DNA of 64,000 bases. Origin: Aplectana chamaeleonis. Lineage: Eukaryota; Nematoda; Chromadorea; Rhabditida; Cosmocercidae. Made by a program: the position numbers and the translations under genes. The stretch spans positions 978,001 to 1,042,000 of the forward strand of contig JAPDOI010000212.1 of assembly GCA_029168955.1 (NCBI GenBank). Reading direction: 5' to 3'. The notes beneath the pieces were generated by a model that saw only the letters and a list, made by a program, of their open reading frames with translations, searched no databases and was not told the origin of the DNA. Positions 57,201 to 62,558 of the stretch are shown here, piece after piece; the stretch's first letter is position 1; every line of letters starts with the position of its first letter.

Positions 57201-60200
57201 TTTGGAAGAAATATGGGACGACAAATTTTACACGAACTCCTTTTTTCAGTTTTATATGAAATGTTCCTCTACGTTTTGCTTAGAAAATCTGATTTTGTAA
57301 ATCACAGACAGTTTCTATAACAGCTTTTTTCAGACAGGTTAGGAATTGATTCGATCAAGAGAGGGCTTAGAAAACAGATCCGAGTTCTCATATTCTTTAT
57401 TAACACTCACTAAATTTCTTCACACGAATTATATGTGTAAATCTATAGAAATGTTACGGTCTAACAAAACTAACGCTTACCTGGAGTTTTTGAACACTGC
57501 CTAATTTTTTAAAAGTTGGTAAATAAAATGCTGGGAACGAAGAATGTTCTAGGAAAACACTCAAGTGTTCTAGAAAATTCATTGAGATGCATTAGCAAAA
57601 CAAGACATATCTATGATTTTTTAAGTTATACTTATGCTACTCGAAGAATGAAAAGTTATCAAGAGGCTCCAAAATTTTCTCAATATGGCATGATATGTAA
57701 TTGATACATAAAAATATAAAAGTGAGTCAAGCTATGAGAAAAAATTCCGCATGATGTGTATCAACACTATTATTTAAAAATATTTTTCTCCGCTTGAGGG
57801 CGTGAAACCATGTTAACTGCAGATATTACGAATTAATATTTTGTTTCGAGGAAGACTCGAATGTGTAGAAAATCTAGGTAATAGGGAAGGTTTCTGCATT
57901 TCTTAGAAGATATTTTTGAGCTCTCCGTAATTTTTTAAATTAAAATTATAATATTGAGAATCGACTTTTGAGATTTATGAACTATTGTTAGGCCGCGCAA
58001 TGGAAAATGAAAAGGTTCAGAGTGTTAAACAACATTAAAGCGAATAGAGTTATACACGAATTCTAAATCACTGGTATGTTTCAAAGGAATGGAGAGAGAA
58101 AGAAATTAGAGAAAGAGACTCACCTTTTCATCGAATCACTCCTGCGGAAAGATGGGTAATGTATAGCATCAATTTGTAAGTCAAGAAAAGTTTCATGTTG
58201 ACATGTAAACATGCAAACTTTCATGAGTTAGCAACCCAATGCATTTGGAATAAGCGTTTCTTCTATAGGACAGTCATGGGAAGGAAACAGACCTGTTAAG
58301 CAGCGTCTAGAACTTTGGAGTTTAGTGGAATACTGCTGAATAACATGGAAAATACAAAGGAGCCACTTTAGAAACAATCTCGTCCGCGACACTGGCCCCG
58401 CCCCATCAGGCCCTGCCCACGCCAGAGTGCCCTCATCGGGCGCTCTCAACTTCTCCGAGCCCAAAAATGCTCAAATTTCTAAACCAGCGTATTTAATCCC
58501 TTTTCCGTTTAAAGTGTCGATGTATGGGTGTATACTAAAATTGGCGACTATTTCTCGATTCCATATCCCATATGAGCCCGACTGGAGACAGGAGAAGAAA
58601 CAAGAATGTTGTTTTTTGAAGAGTCATGTTTGACTAACATAAAACAAACGAAAAATTCTTCAGCTCTTCCAAAATTGGAATATCTGTCTACGAAACGTCC
58701 TCTGCACAGTCATTGTTAGCTGGTTTTCTCAGCTTTCCTAGAAAGAGAAGATATAGAACGCTAATTCTGAGGAAATCTGCTGAAAACTCTAAATTTTTAA
58801 ATTTCTAAAATTGCCATATAACTTCCAAATGTCTTTTTGTACTCTGAGGTTGGGTGTTCCGAAAATATTATTGCTCACTGCTAGAACGAGTGTGTTCTAG
58901 TTATCGAGAAAATTGCACCAACACAGGAGATGCGAAATGTCGACGGCAGGGGTTGCCTTTGGTCGGGTAGAGCGCCACCCTGGTTCGATTATAACCTCAT
59001 CTAAAAACTCAGAAATGAGTGAATGGCAAAAGAGATTTCTATTTTTTTGTTACAGCTGCTAATGCTATTTTCGAATTCCCAACATAACATGGGACAGAAA
59101 ATGGGACCTAAACGGGGCCAGAACTGCTTAAAAATTATCTTAATATTTTTGGAAACCCGATGCTGCCTACCACTTTAAATTGACGCTAGGAGGAGAAATC
59201 ATATTAGGTGGATACATACAAGTTCTAGTAATTGTGTAAATCGCCTCAACATCGGGCGCAAAAGTGTCTGCGGCCAGTGTTGCCTTTAGGTGCGATTACG
59301 GCGTGACAAACAGTGCCAGCGACTTGGGCGTAATTATGCTCTCGGTTGTCGGTTAAAGACTCGAACATGAGCAAATGTCCAAATGGACTCTATTTATGTA
59401 AAGTTTGCTTACGTTGAAAATCGATTCTTACTTTCTAGGAAGCTGAAAATGGCACATAACCAGGTCACGCAACTTCTCGTAATCGTAATTTTTTCAAGAC
59501 TCGATAGAACTTCCCACTCTGAAAAATTGTTGGGAAAAAACCTGAAACTGATATTGCACAAATAACACCTGAATGTCGCTTCTTTCTTGAATATGATAGC
59601 ATAAGTCTTTGCTGAAAAGTCAAATCCGTAGGAATCGCTATTCGATGTATAATATCTCACTGACTTTTTCGTTATGTCCTCTAATGAAGGCACGTAGCAG
59701 TACCTGGAATCTACATTCATGTAGTGATGAAAAATCAGAAACCGTTACATAAGAAAATTTTTTTTGCTGGCCAAAGTCTGATGAAAATGAAGAATCTGAA
59801 AAAAATAAACTTGAAGTTTTGTTTTCAAAACTTATCTTCTCTTATCAATTAGTGTTAATGACCATGAGAATAAACAGTGAATTACAATTTTGGTAAGAGC
59901 ATCAATTTTTCGCCGGAAACGGTATTTTGCAAAGAAGACGCTGAAACCCCCGGCGACCGCCGGCGACCGGCGGTCGCCGGCGCCCACCGGCGGCAATGTG
60001 CACTCGCCAACCGACCGAACTGTACACATAAATGCACTTCGTGTAATCCTCCTTCAACTTGTGTAGCTCCACCAACTTCCCACATTGACTACTCAACTAC
60101 AAGTGCTTTCTTGCCCTTGTATAAGTGCAAGGACTTAATGAATGGAGGAAACTTGAACGAACCTTTGACGGGAGCGCTGTGAATTGCTGTCTCGAGTGTC

Positions 60201-62558
60201 TTGATCCACTTGGTGCGATCTGTCTTCGAGTTGAACTCCACTTCCAACAAAGCCGGCTTCGTGATCGCACCAGAGATGATCATCACCGATGCGCTGCGAT
60301 CCGCAGGTCGCAAAATAAGACCGGAAACAGGGAACACAGACTGTTCCTGAAAAAAGTGACGATTATATCATGCAGTATACAATGATGAACCCTTTCACAA
60401 GTATTATGTTAGACTTTCATTCTGTGGGAAACATTCTTCGCAAATATGGAGCCCATACGGTTTCGAGGCAACGCGTAGCGCAGGGGTATAAAATATCGAA
60501 TTAAAGGGCACAGGACAAAGCAATGATCTATTGAGAAGCAATTCTCCCAAAATGCCGAACCAGGGAAGAGCGGAATTCCGATGGTTTTCAGACTTCCGAT
60601 TACCGAAAAAAAAAACCGTAATCGGAAGAAATCGAGAATATCCACGAAATAATCCCTGGGGGATATTTAGGGCGCTAAATTCGGATTCGAGGTCCGTCTT
60701 CACTTTTCGTGAAACCAGGGTTGATTGTCTTTACATGAAATTTATTCAATAAACAATGATAAGCCCAAGTATTTTTTTGGTAGGCACAGTTACCAAGGGA
60801 GGGTTAAGAATTTCGCCAGACGAATTTCCGGATTCCGAAGGTTTTTGGCGTTCCGATTTCCGATATTCAGAAAAAAGTCTGCTCATCCCTGGTCACAACA
60901 AAACAACAAACCACCACATTTTCCGCAAAAATTACTGTGAGCCTTCGAAATCCTTCCGCAAACTCGCAACCGAGATAATCGGTTGATCCAGAAAACGGTT
61001 TGTCACTCGCCTATAGCACATTTTCGCGAAAGGTATGTATTATACTTTGACTGAATCGAACGATTCGAAAAATCATTCGACTGAAAAGTCGACTTCGAAT
61101 TATTCGAAAAGTCGAATATTCGAAAAAGGCAAATTCCCGAATTATTCGAGAAGTCGAATATTCGAAAAGTTCAAAATCCCGAATTGTTCGATAAATCGAA
61201 TATTCGAAAAGTTCAAAATTCCGATCTATTCGAGAAGTGGAATATTCGAAAAGTTCAAAATCGTGAATTATTCGAAAAGTCGATTATTCGAAAAGTTTGA
61301 AATCCCAAATTATTCGAAATTTCGAAACTCTACGAGAACATTCGAATGAATTCGATAGTCGACTTTTTCGAATAAAATGTTTTTCCAGAACATTCCATTG
61401 AGCCGCGAGCAGATTGCGCGCCAAGGATGTTCACTGACGCAAATCGTTGATGTGTTTCGAAATCAAGATAGAGCGAAACTATCAATGTTGACTCACACAT
61501 GTGGCGCGCGACTCATGAGGAATCTTTCATAGTCCTCACCGTAAGGCCTAGTGCATACTTGCGTCGCGGTGTAGGAACGGGAAAATTCCACCGCGCCCAG
61601 CGCAGCACTCAATCGCGCCTAGCACTGACAGTCGTCGCGCGCTGCGAATCCAGTGGGAGCTGTTTTGCGCAACGGTTTCGAGCCTGTGTCGCGGCCAATC
61701 TACACTTTTCCACAATTCGCGCGCTATTTAGGCCTAGTGCATACTTGGGTCGCGGTGTAGAGTCTGGTTCAACTCGCCGCGCCCAGCAGGGCGATTGATC
61801 GCATCCAGCACTGAAGCGCGGCGAAACTAGTGGAAGCTGCTACACGCGACCGTGTCGCACCTAGTTCGCGGCAAATCTACGCTTTTCCACAATGTGTGCG
61901 CTGTTTAGCGCAAGCTGGAAAGTGTATCGCGTCGTCGTGCACCGCACTGCGACGCTGCGACACAGTCGACAGACGTCCGTCCTGAGAGGCAGCAATTTGT
62001 TTGTATCAAGATCTTTAAATGATCAATGGCTTCGAATCGCTCTGTCACGAGTTCTAATCGATGGCATGCGTATGCCCATAAGTATTTTCGGAAGTCACTC
62101 TTTCCCTGATTTTCGCCATTTGTTCTTTCATAAAGTGTTTCGTTTTATAATTTCTTTTTGAACGATTTTTTTCCATGCAATGCATTATTTTTGCCCAAGT
62201 GATGTTTGCTTTGATGTAAAAGTATAGTATGTATGCGAAATGAGAGCGTGCTAACCTGTTGCATGAATACATATTTCTGGTTATTACGACGCTGAAGGCA
62301 GACGAGAATATCATCGAACAACACCATGAAAACTGAAATCACAGAAGAATTATGACCGCTTTTTCACACGAACATATGTTCACAAAAGATATGTGCGGAA
62401 TAGATTATATCAGTAGATACAAGATGAATTAGAAGCATGTTGTTAATACCTTTTTCAACGACCTTGGTGGTTGAGTTTTTCATGCAGACATCTCCAAGAC
62501 ACATTAATCGCCTCTGGCCGGATCCTACATGCTTCATGTCGATATCGAGATCTTCCAT
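24109..62558 (-). CDS. RhoGEF of the Lbc/GEF-H1 family, partial gene
   Basis: Ten minus-strand exons give 1,526 coding nt (508 codons plus 2 nt). All nine junctions keep phase and all have GT donors and AG acceptors. Visible residues 1-118 are a PH domain: RRLMCLGDV, LFDDILVCLQRRNNQKYVF, VSGLILRPA and TDRTKWIKTLETAIHSAP match the PH core of ARHGEF2, ARHGEF28 and AKAP13. A helical charged stretch follows, then a Ser/Gly-rich linker (about 250-275), an acidic segment (about 320-340) and a coiled coil (about 405-480). Such proteins activate RhoA by GDP/GTP exchange, and the PH domain helps the DH domain and membrane or cytoskeletal targeting. The DH domain must lie upstream of 62558; the final exon(s) are downstream or unseen. 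The C. elegans relative is probably rhgf-2. Introns range from 84 bp to 15.2 kb. Confidence 0.9.
24398..24611 (-). CDS. RhoGEF exon I: coiled coil
   Basis: 214 nt. Acceptor TTTTTGCAG, donor GATAGG|GTGAGT. Encodes MEALRRKEQEVREEDARRRR followed by more Glu/Gln/Leu heptads, a clear coiled coil like the C-terminal one of GEF-H1. Phase 2 in, phase 0 out. Confidence 0.92.
24696..24796 (-). CDS. RhoGEF exon H
   Basis: 101 nt, too short to stand out as an open frame. Acceptor ACATTCTTCAG, donor TCGCT|GTGAGT. Encodes MTNLIRDVVKLKTENNHLRN and flanks, a helix that leads into the coiled coil. Without it exon G and exon I would join through a stop, so the phase check supports it. Confidence 0.88.
24797..27149. 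other. RhoGEF intron, first 2.4 kb
   Basis: Contains the GC-rich module at 25060-25270, an AT-only stretch at about 25535-25625 (TTTATTTAAATACATT), a dispersed repeat at 26150-26260 related to 3890-3960, and GGTTCGGCGCGAGGTGTGG at about 26688, which recurs inverted near 32218. No coding exon recognised. Confidence 0.5.
25060..25270. repeat. GC-rich CG/CA-alternating module
   Basis: Two related halves begin TTCGGAGCGAGATTTACT (25058) and TTCGGAGCGAAACTTACT (25194), each followed by CGCG/CACA-rich sequence. The first half is similar, inverted, to 55985-56095 in the loop of the 8-kb palindrome. Alternating purine-pyrimidine runs could adopt Z-DNA. Confidence 0.6.
27150..28098. mobile_element. 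TTAA MITE interrupted by a hairpin MITE
   Basis: Left end is worn (AAGTGTTCACGATAATATCC near 27154). The right end CATCGTGAACAGTGCCT is followed by TCAA. The body matches 22493-22975 on both sides of the insertion 27293-27753. Confidence 0.82.
27293..27753. mobile_element. TTAA MITE that is one long hairpin
   Basis: Ends AGGCAGCATACACGCTCGTA and ACGAGCGTGTATGCTGCCT after TTAA (27289-27292). Arms of about 180 bp pair along nearly the whole length. This is why the two strands translate to nearly the same peptide (LEVGPALYFHAPC and PFP-QGCW) at 27342-27530 and 27414-27671. The peptides are by-products of the palindrome. Confidence 0.88.
28976..29439. mobile_element. TTAA MITE inside the fold-back element
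   Basis: Ends AGGCACAGTCCAACCTCAGA and TTGGACTGTGGCT, TTAA at 28972-28975 and 29440-29443. Shares the right TTAA with the next element. Confidence 0.82.
29444..29990. mobile_element. TTAA MITE (AGGCATCGTTCGCGC)
   Basis: Ends AGGCATCGTTCGCGCTGAAA and TTTTTGCGCGTACGATGCCT; TTAA left, TCAA right. Related at its ends to 30314-30910. Confidence 0.8.
29995..30309. repeat. Palindrome between two TTAA elements
   Basis: GTTCCAAATGAGCTACC at 29995 is answered by GGGTAGCTCATTGGGAAC at about 30292-30309. Inside are repeated CTAGGTGTGGACTTTT / AAAAGTCCACACCTAG hairpins. It is the remaining centre of an older element into which its neighbours inserted. Confidence 0.75.
30314..30910. mobile_element. TTAA MITE (AGGCATCGTCCAGG)
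   Basis: Ends AGGCATCGTCCAGGATGAAA and TTTTCATCGTGTACGATGCCT, TTAA at 30310-30313 and 30911-30914. Confidence 0.82.
31683..32390. other. RhoGEF intron spacer
   Basis: No gene. TTCTTCTTTCAATTTTACTA-like text repeats twice near 32068-32130, and 32150-32290 carries the CACACCTCGTGCCGAACCCTG repeat also near 26685. Confidence 0.4.
32395..32837. mobile_element. TTAA MITE
   Basis: Ends AGGCAGGGTTCTCGATAAAA and TCATCGTGAACCCTGCCT, TTAA at 32391-32394 and 32838-32841. Inner arms share GGCCATCACAAAAGTGAAAA in opposite orientation. Confidence 0.87.
32901..32972 (-). pseudogene. tRNA-like sequence, 72 nt
   Basis: The minus strand starts GGCTCCG and ends CGGAGCC, a perfect 7-bp acceptor stem. It has an A-box-like TGGTGCAGTGCGATAAGG and a B-box-like GGTTCAATCTC, with a T-run (TTTT) 5 nt after the discriminator A. 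The anticodon loop CCGGAAA would give GGA (Ser). A long variable arm, the U33 and part of the T stem (one C-C mismatch) are missing, so this is more likely a tRNA-derived relic than a working tRNA. Confidence 0.45.
32973..34058. other. RhoGEF intron spacer with one MITE
   Basis: A short hairpin element at about 33478-33642 has arms AAACAAAGTGG...GGGTGATGGT and ACCATCACCC...CCACTATGTTT. Nothing else recognised. The region ends at the donor of exon G. Confidence 0.5.
34059..34204 (-). CDS. RhoGEF exon G: acidic segment
   Basis: 146 nt. Acceptor TTTTTTTTAG, donor TTACCG|GTCAGT. Encodes EGGGVEEDEERYEPSEERRE and flanks. Phase 1 in, phase 0 out. 132-bp intron before it, 9.3-kb intron after. Confidence 0.87.
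34337..34555 (-). CDS. RhoGEF exon F: Ser/Gly-rich linker
   Basis: 219 nt. Acceptor CTTTTTTCAG, donor AAGAAA|GTAGGT. Contains DSDGGGSSSDSSGSGRGQRP and GPSSGHGPSSSSKE: low-complexity, likely disordered, with many possible phosphorylation serines. Phase 1 in and out. Confidence 0.88.
34556..35577. other. RhoGEF intron spacer
   Basis: No gene. 35405-35510 is rich in TTCCGTTTCCG with a long AT-poor complement (CCCGGAAACGG). A relative lies at 37305-37410. Confidence 0.45.
35578..36448 (+). mobile_element. Mariner with internal deletion
   Basis: Ends GGTTGTAACATAAGTCTTGG (left) and the complement of GGTTGTAACATAAATCTTGG (right), flanked by TA (35576-35577 and 36449-36450). From ATG 35734 the transposase N-terminus is readable (NYSTVHRWFTRFEEGDTDFE). 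It is broken by a stop at 35920, then GDESWILYDADAHRAFWLPR (catalytic Asp1) joins directly to GISDLPIRW and AVDSYGDYIVD. The segment with Asp2 and Asp3 is deleted near 36265, so it cannot encode an active enzyme. It is a different mariner subfamily from 14268-15830. Confidence 0.9.
36451..37533. other. RhoGEF intron spacer
   Basis: No gene. 37305-37410 repeats TTCCGTTTCCG and GTTTTTTG as at 35405-35510. Confidence 0.4.
37538..37979. mobile_element. TTAA MITE
   Basis: Ends GGCAGTGTTCACGATGAC (after TTAA 37534-37537) and TTATCGTGAACACTTCCT. Contains the hairpin AGCGGGCGAGCTTACGCGCC / GTAAGCGCCCGCT. Confidence 0.78.
38451..38986. mobile_element. TTAA MITE, diverged
   Basis: Starts GGGCAGTGGTCGCGCTCAAA after TTAA (38447-38450) and ends ATCGTGACCACTGGCT before TCAA (38987-38990). 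Confidence 0.7.
39115..39470 (-). mobile_element. LINE 3' end
   Basis: Minus-strand frame 39252-39467 ends with SSFKRFAKLKLLNRG, the usual C-terminal end of CR1-like LINE proteins. Downstream the element ends in a short AATC repeat (complement of GATTTTGATTTGATTTG near 39117-39133). 5'-truncated. Confidence 0.65.
39767..40775 (+). mobile_element. TIR element with repeat-protein remnant, copy A
   Basis: Arms of about 370 bp. TGTAACACGATTTTTGTTCC and CTGGCTTCTTAAGTGTTATA begin the left arm, and the complement ends the right. GTGTAGATTTTCTAGATTTA and CTCGAAGTTGCACCCAAATG occur in both arms. The middle codes, on the plus strand, a degenerate copy of the protein described at 40115-40480. Confidence 0.8.
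40115..40480 (+). pseudogene. Remnant of a widespread animal repeat protein (ERRYQG type)
   Basis: Reads KVRASIFVGPQIKSI, then AAWSSFAAVVHGFLGVHKAE. After a frameshift near 40320 it continues GCRMSLIVHVIDSHIEN and ILDFERRYQGRYNETM. The order GPQIK, AW-F--VV--FLG--KA, GC-MSLK-H--DSHLD and FHQDI--ERRYQG is that of an uncharacterised protein common in animal genomes (recognised from memory; function unknown). Dead copy. Confidence 0.65.
40776..41130. repeat. Palindromic spacer between copies A and B
   Basis: CTAGTCACAAAAGCGAAGTT (40801) is answered by AACTTCGCTTTTGTGACTAG (about 41079-41098). The arms also share GGTTAGGAAAACACAATTTC / GAAATTGTGTTTTCCTAACC. This is a separate hairpin element. 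Confidence 0.82.
41425..42300 (-). pseudogene. Better-preserved ERRYQG-type protein segment, split
   Basis: On the minus strand from about 42295: EAKVRAGIFVEPQIKRI, then FAELF. After the insertion it continues NRTEKTAWSNFVAVVHGF, CRMSLKVHILDSHLDK, GEPFHQDILDFERRYQGQFN and ENMMVDYIW. Removing 41697-42147 and one TTAA keeps the frame across FAELF-NRTEK. One stop lies before CRMSLK. Better preserved than copy A. Function unknown. Confidence 0.7.
41697..42147. mobile_element. TTAA MITE in copy B
   Basis: Ends AGGCAGTGTCCACGATAAAA and CCATCGTGAACACTGCCT, TTAA at 41693-41696 and 42148-42151. Excision restores the reading frame of the host element. Confidence 0.88.
42773..43610 (+). repeat. Dispersed repeat, copy 1
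   Basis: Segments CGCCAACGCGTAGCTA-ATGCCTC (near 42791) and GGGTTTTGGCTATCGTCTCAGGCAAACTCAAATGTCG (43425-43462 region) match, inverted, 48625-48960. Copy 1 has extra sequence between them, including a 33-bp tandem (GCTACAGC-CCGCATATTCTACG) at 42931-43005. No coding capacity recognised. Confidence 0.65.
43611..44090. other. RhoGEF intron spacer
   Basis: No gene or paired repeat seen. Confidence 0.4.
44099..44319. mobile_element. 221-bp MITE with perfect 8-bp TSD
   Basis: Ends TATAGTTGTACA and TGTACAACTATA, flanked by GTACACAG at 44091-44098 and 44320-44327. Next to the ends are complementary ACGAACGAAATTTTCG-like stretches. An internal 70-75 bp stretch (44178-44250) is identical to 44498-44568 outside the element. 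The 8-bp TSD fits hAT. Confidence 0.88.
44600..45235. repeat. GAAT/TTCGAA-rich degenerate repeat
   Basis: Dense GAATGAAT, ATTCGAAT and TTTCGAA words. Similar text occurs at 10620-11190 and 61040-61380. No consistent period visible here. Confidence 0.6.
45470..46110. repeat. 42-bp minisatellite array 2
   Basis: About 15 copies of a 42-bp unit. On the minus strand the unit reads GAAAGTGTGTGGGACCCAA... then GAGTGCGCCGAGCGCCG, sharing the GAAAGTGT, GGACCCA and GAGTGCGCCG blocks with array 1 at 1-1040 in the opposite orientation. Copies are more diverged than in array 1. Confidence 0.92.
46111..46146. repeat. GGTCAAC short tandem repeat
   Basis: Five 7-bp units (GGTCAAC, one GATCACC variant) directly after array 2. 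Confidence 0.8.
46147..47284. other. RhoGEF intron spacer
   Basis: No gene. A G-run at about 46543-46552. A plus-strand frame at 46801-47142 has no recognisable domain. Confidence 0.4.
47285..47580. mobile_element. PIF/Harbinger-like MITE, TSD TTA
   Basis: Ends GGGGTATGGTATACTTTTGC and the complement of GGCCTATGGTATACTTTGCA, flanked by TTA at 47282-47284 and 47581-47583. Inside, GCGACAGCGAC motifs repeat in both orientations. Confidence 0.83.
47584..48624. other. RhoGEF intron spacer
   Basis: No gene or repeat structure recognised. Confidence 0.4.
48625..48960 (-). repeat. Dispersed repeat, copy 2
   Basis: Inverted relative of 42773-43610; shares GGGTTTTGGCTACCTCAGGC and CAAACTCAAATGTCGTCAGC (complement) and GTGTAGCTAGATGCCTC. 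Confidence 0.65.
48961..49734. other. RhoGEF intron, 5' part after exon E
   Basis: No further feature recognised between the repeat and the exon E donor. Confidence 0.4.
49735..49926 (-). CDS. RhoGEF exon E
   Basis: 192 nt. Acceptor CTTTGTTTAG, donor TCGAA|GTGAGC. Encodes RLIQDYMTSLMRFFDELRAH and DIADRIREAVRQHCRELRVT, predicted helical. Phase 1 in and out. The next intron, 15.2 kb, is the largest. Confidence 0.9.
49927..51043. other. RhoGEF intron D-E
   Basis: 1.1 kb. A plus-strand 101-codon frame (50532-50837) has no recognisable domain. No repeat seen. Confidence 0.5.
51044..51166 (-). CDS. RhoGEF exon D: charged helical segment
   Basis: 123 nt. Acceptor CATTTTTAG, donor TTCG|GTGAGA. Encodes ARQLENERQLQLKRQKDAED and flanks, rich in Glu, Arg, Gln and Lys. 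This is the kind of helix that follows the PH domain in GEF-H1. Phase 1 in, phase 1 out. Preceded by a 9.0-kb intron. Confidence 0.9.
51167..51970. other. RhoGEF intron before the palindrome
   Basis: AT-rich, nothing recognised. Confidence 0.5.
52200..52575 (+). other. Exon-like frame in left arm
   Basis: Plus-strand frames here encode DFSSLHDCRFQ-, then FSAKTYAIIF, and after a TTTTTCAG-type acceptor VLSSLEKNYDYEKLRDLVMC followed by HFQLPRK and a GTAAGA donor at about 52567. The right arm holds the mirror copy. The sequence looks like decayed exons of an unknown gene carried in the arms. Confidence 0.4.
59409..59790 (-). other. Exon-like frame in right arm
   Basis: Mirror of 52200-52575. 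Here the minus strand keeps a 103-codon frame (59409-59720) including YVPSLEDITKKSVRYYTSNS and a Cys-x2-Cys (ATFRCYLCNISFRFFPNNF). It has lost one A in the run before NYDYEKLRDL relative to the left arm. The Cys pair could be half of a zinc-binding site. No family recognised. Confidence 0.4.
60163..60346 (-). CDS. RhoGEF exon C: PH domain end
   Basis: 184 nt. Acceptor TTTTTTCAG, donor CAAAG|GTTCGT. Encodes SVFPVSGLILRPADRSASVM and the C-terminal PH helix with the invariant Trp (TKWIKTLETAIHSAP). Enters phase 0, leaves phase 1. It sits just outside the right edge of the 8-kb palindrome, which occupies the following intron. Confidence 0.93.
61095..61325. repeat. 42-bp TTCGAA minisatellite
   Basis: About 5.5 copies of a 42-bp unit containing AATTATTCGAGAAGTCGAAT and ATTCGAAAAGTTCAAAAT. 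It is unrelated in sequence to the other 42-bp arrays. The plus-strand frame reads a 14-residue repeat (NYSRSRIFEKFKIP). Confidence 0.85.
61548..61910. repeat. Tandem dimer of a ~185-bp GC-rich unit
   Basis: GGCCTAGTGCATACTTG followed by GTCGCGGTGTAG occurs at about 61549 and 61732. Both copies go on to CCGCGCCCAGC, GCACTGA, GTGGGAGCTG / GTGGAAGCTG and CTTTTCCACAAT. Confidence 0.8.
62256..62332 (-). CDS. RhoGEF exon B: PH domain middle
   Basis: 77 nt. Acceptor TGATTTCAG, donor CAACAG|GTTAGC. Encodes VLFDDILVCLQRRNNQKYVF, the strongest family signature (compare the TDVLVFLQEKDQKYVF type strand pair of GEF-H1). The intron to exon A is 117 bp. Confidence 0.92.
62450..62558 (-). CDS. RhoGEF exon A: PH domain start
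   Basis: 109 nt. Acceptor TTTTTAAG before ATGGAAGATC; donor AAAAAG|GTATT. Enters phase 0, leaves phase 1. Encodes a segment ending QRRLMCLGDVCMKNSTTKVV, the first strands of the PH domain. The acceptor is less pyrimidine-rich than the others, so this edge is the least certain. Confidence 0.8.

Larger units (their letters stand above)
51971..60021. mobile_element. 8-kb palindrome, probable giant TIR element
   Basis: Outer ends AGTTCGGTCGGTTGGCGAGT (51971) and the complement (60021). Arms of about 3.6 kb (51971-55545 and 56443-60021) align end to end: for instance AACACTGGCCGCAGACACTT near 52706 with its complement near 59265, ATCTGCAGTTAACATGG near 54158 with 57812, and GTCATTCAGCTAGGACAGAC-like text near 55120 with 56850. 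They differ by scattered substitutions and small indels, so the structure is real and not recent. The loop is 55546-56442. GC-rich CCGGCG repeats lie just inside both ends. No polymerase, integrase or transposase was recognised. No clean target duplication seen. Confidence 0.85.
60347..62255. other. RhoGEF intron B-C
   Basis: 1.9 kb. Contains the TTCCGATTTCCG dispersed repeat at 60565-60890 (with an ATCCCTGG edge) and two tandem repeats listed separately. Confidence 0.6.

Noticed and set aside
51971..60021. Assembly or amplification artefact
   Set aside because: The arms differ by many scattered substitutions and indels and have defined ends, unlike a chimeric inversion.
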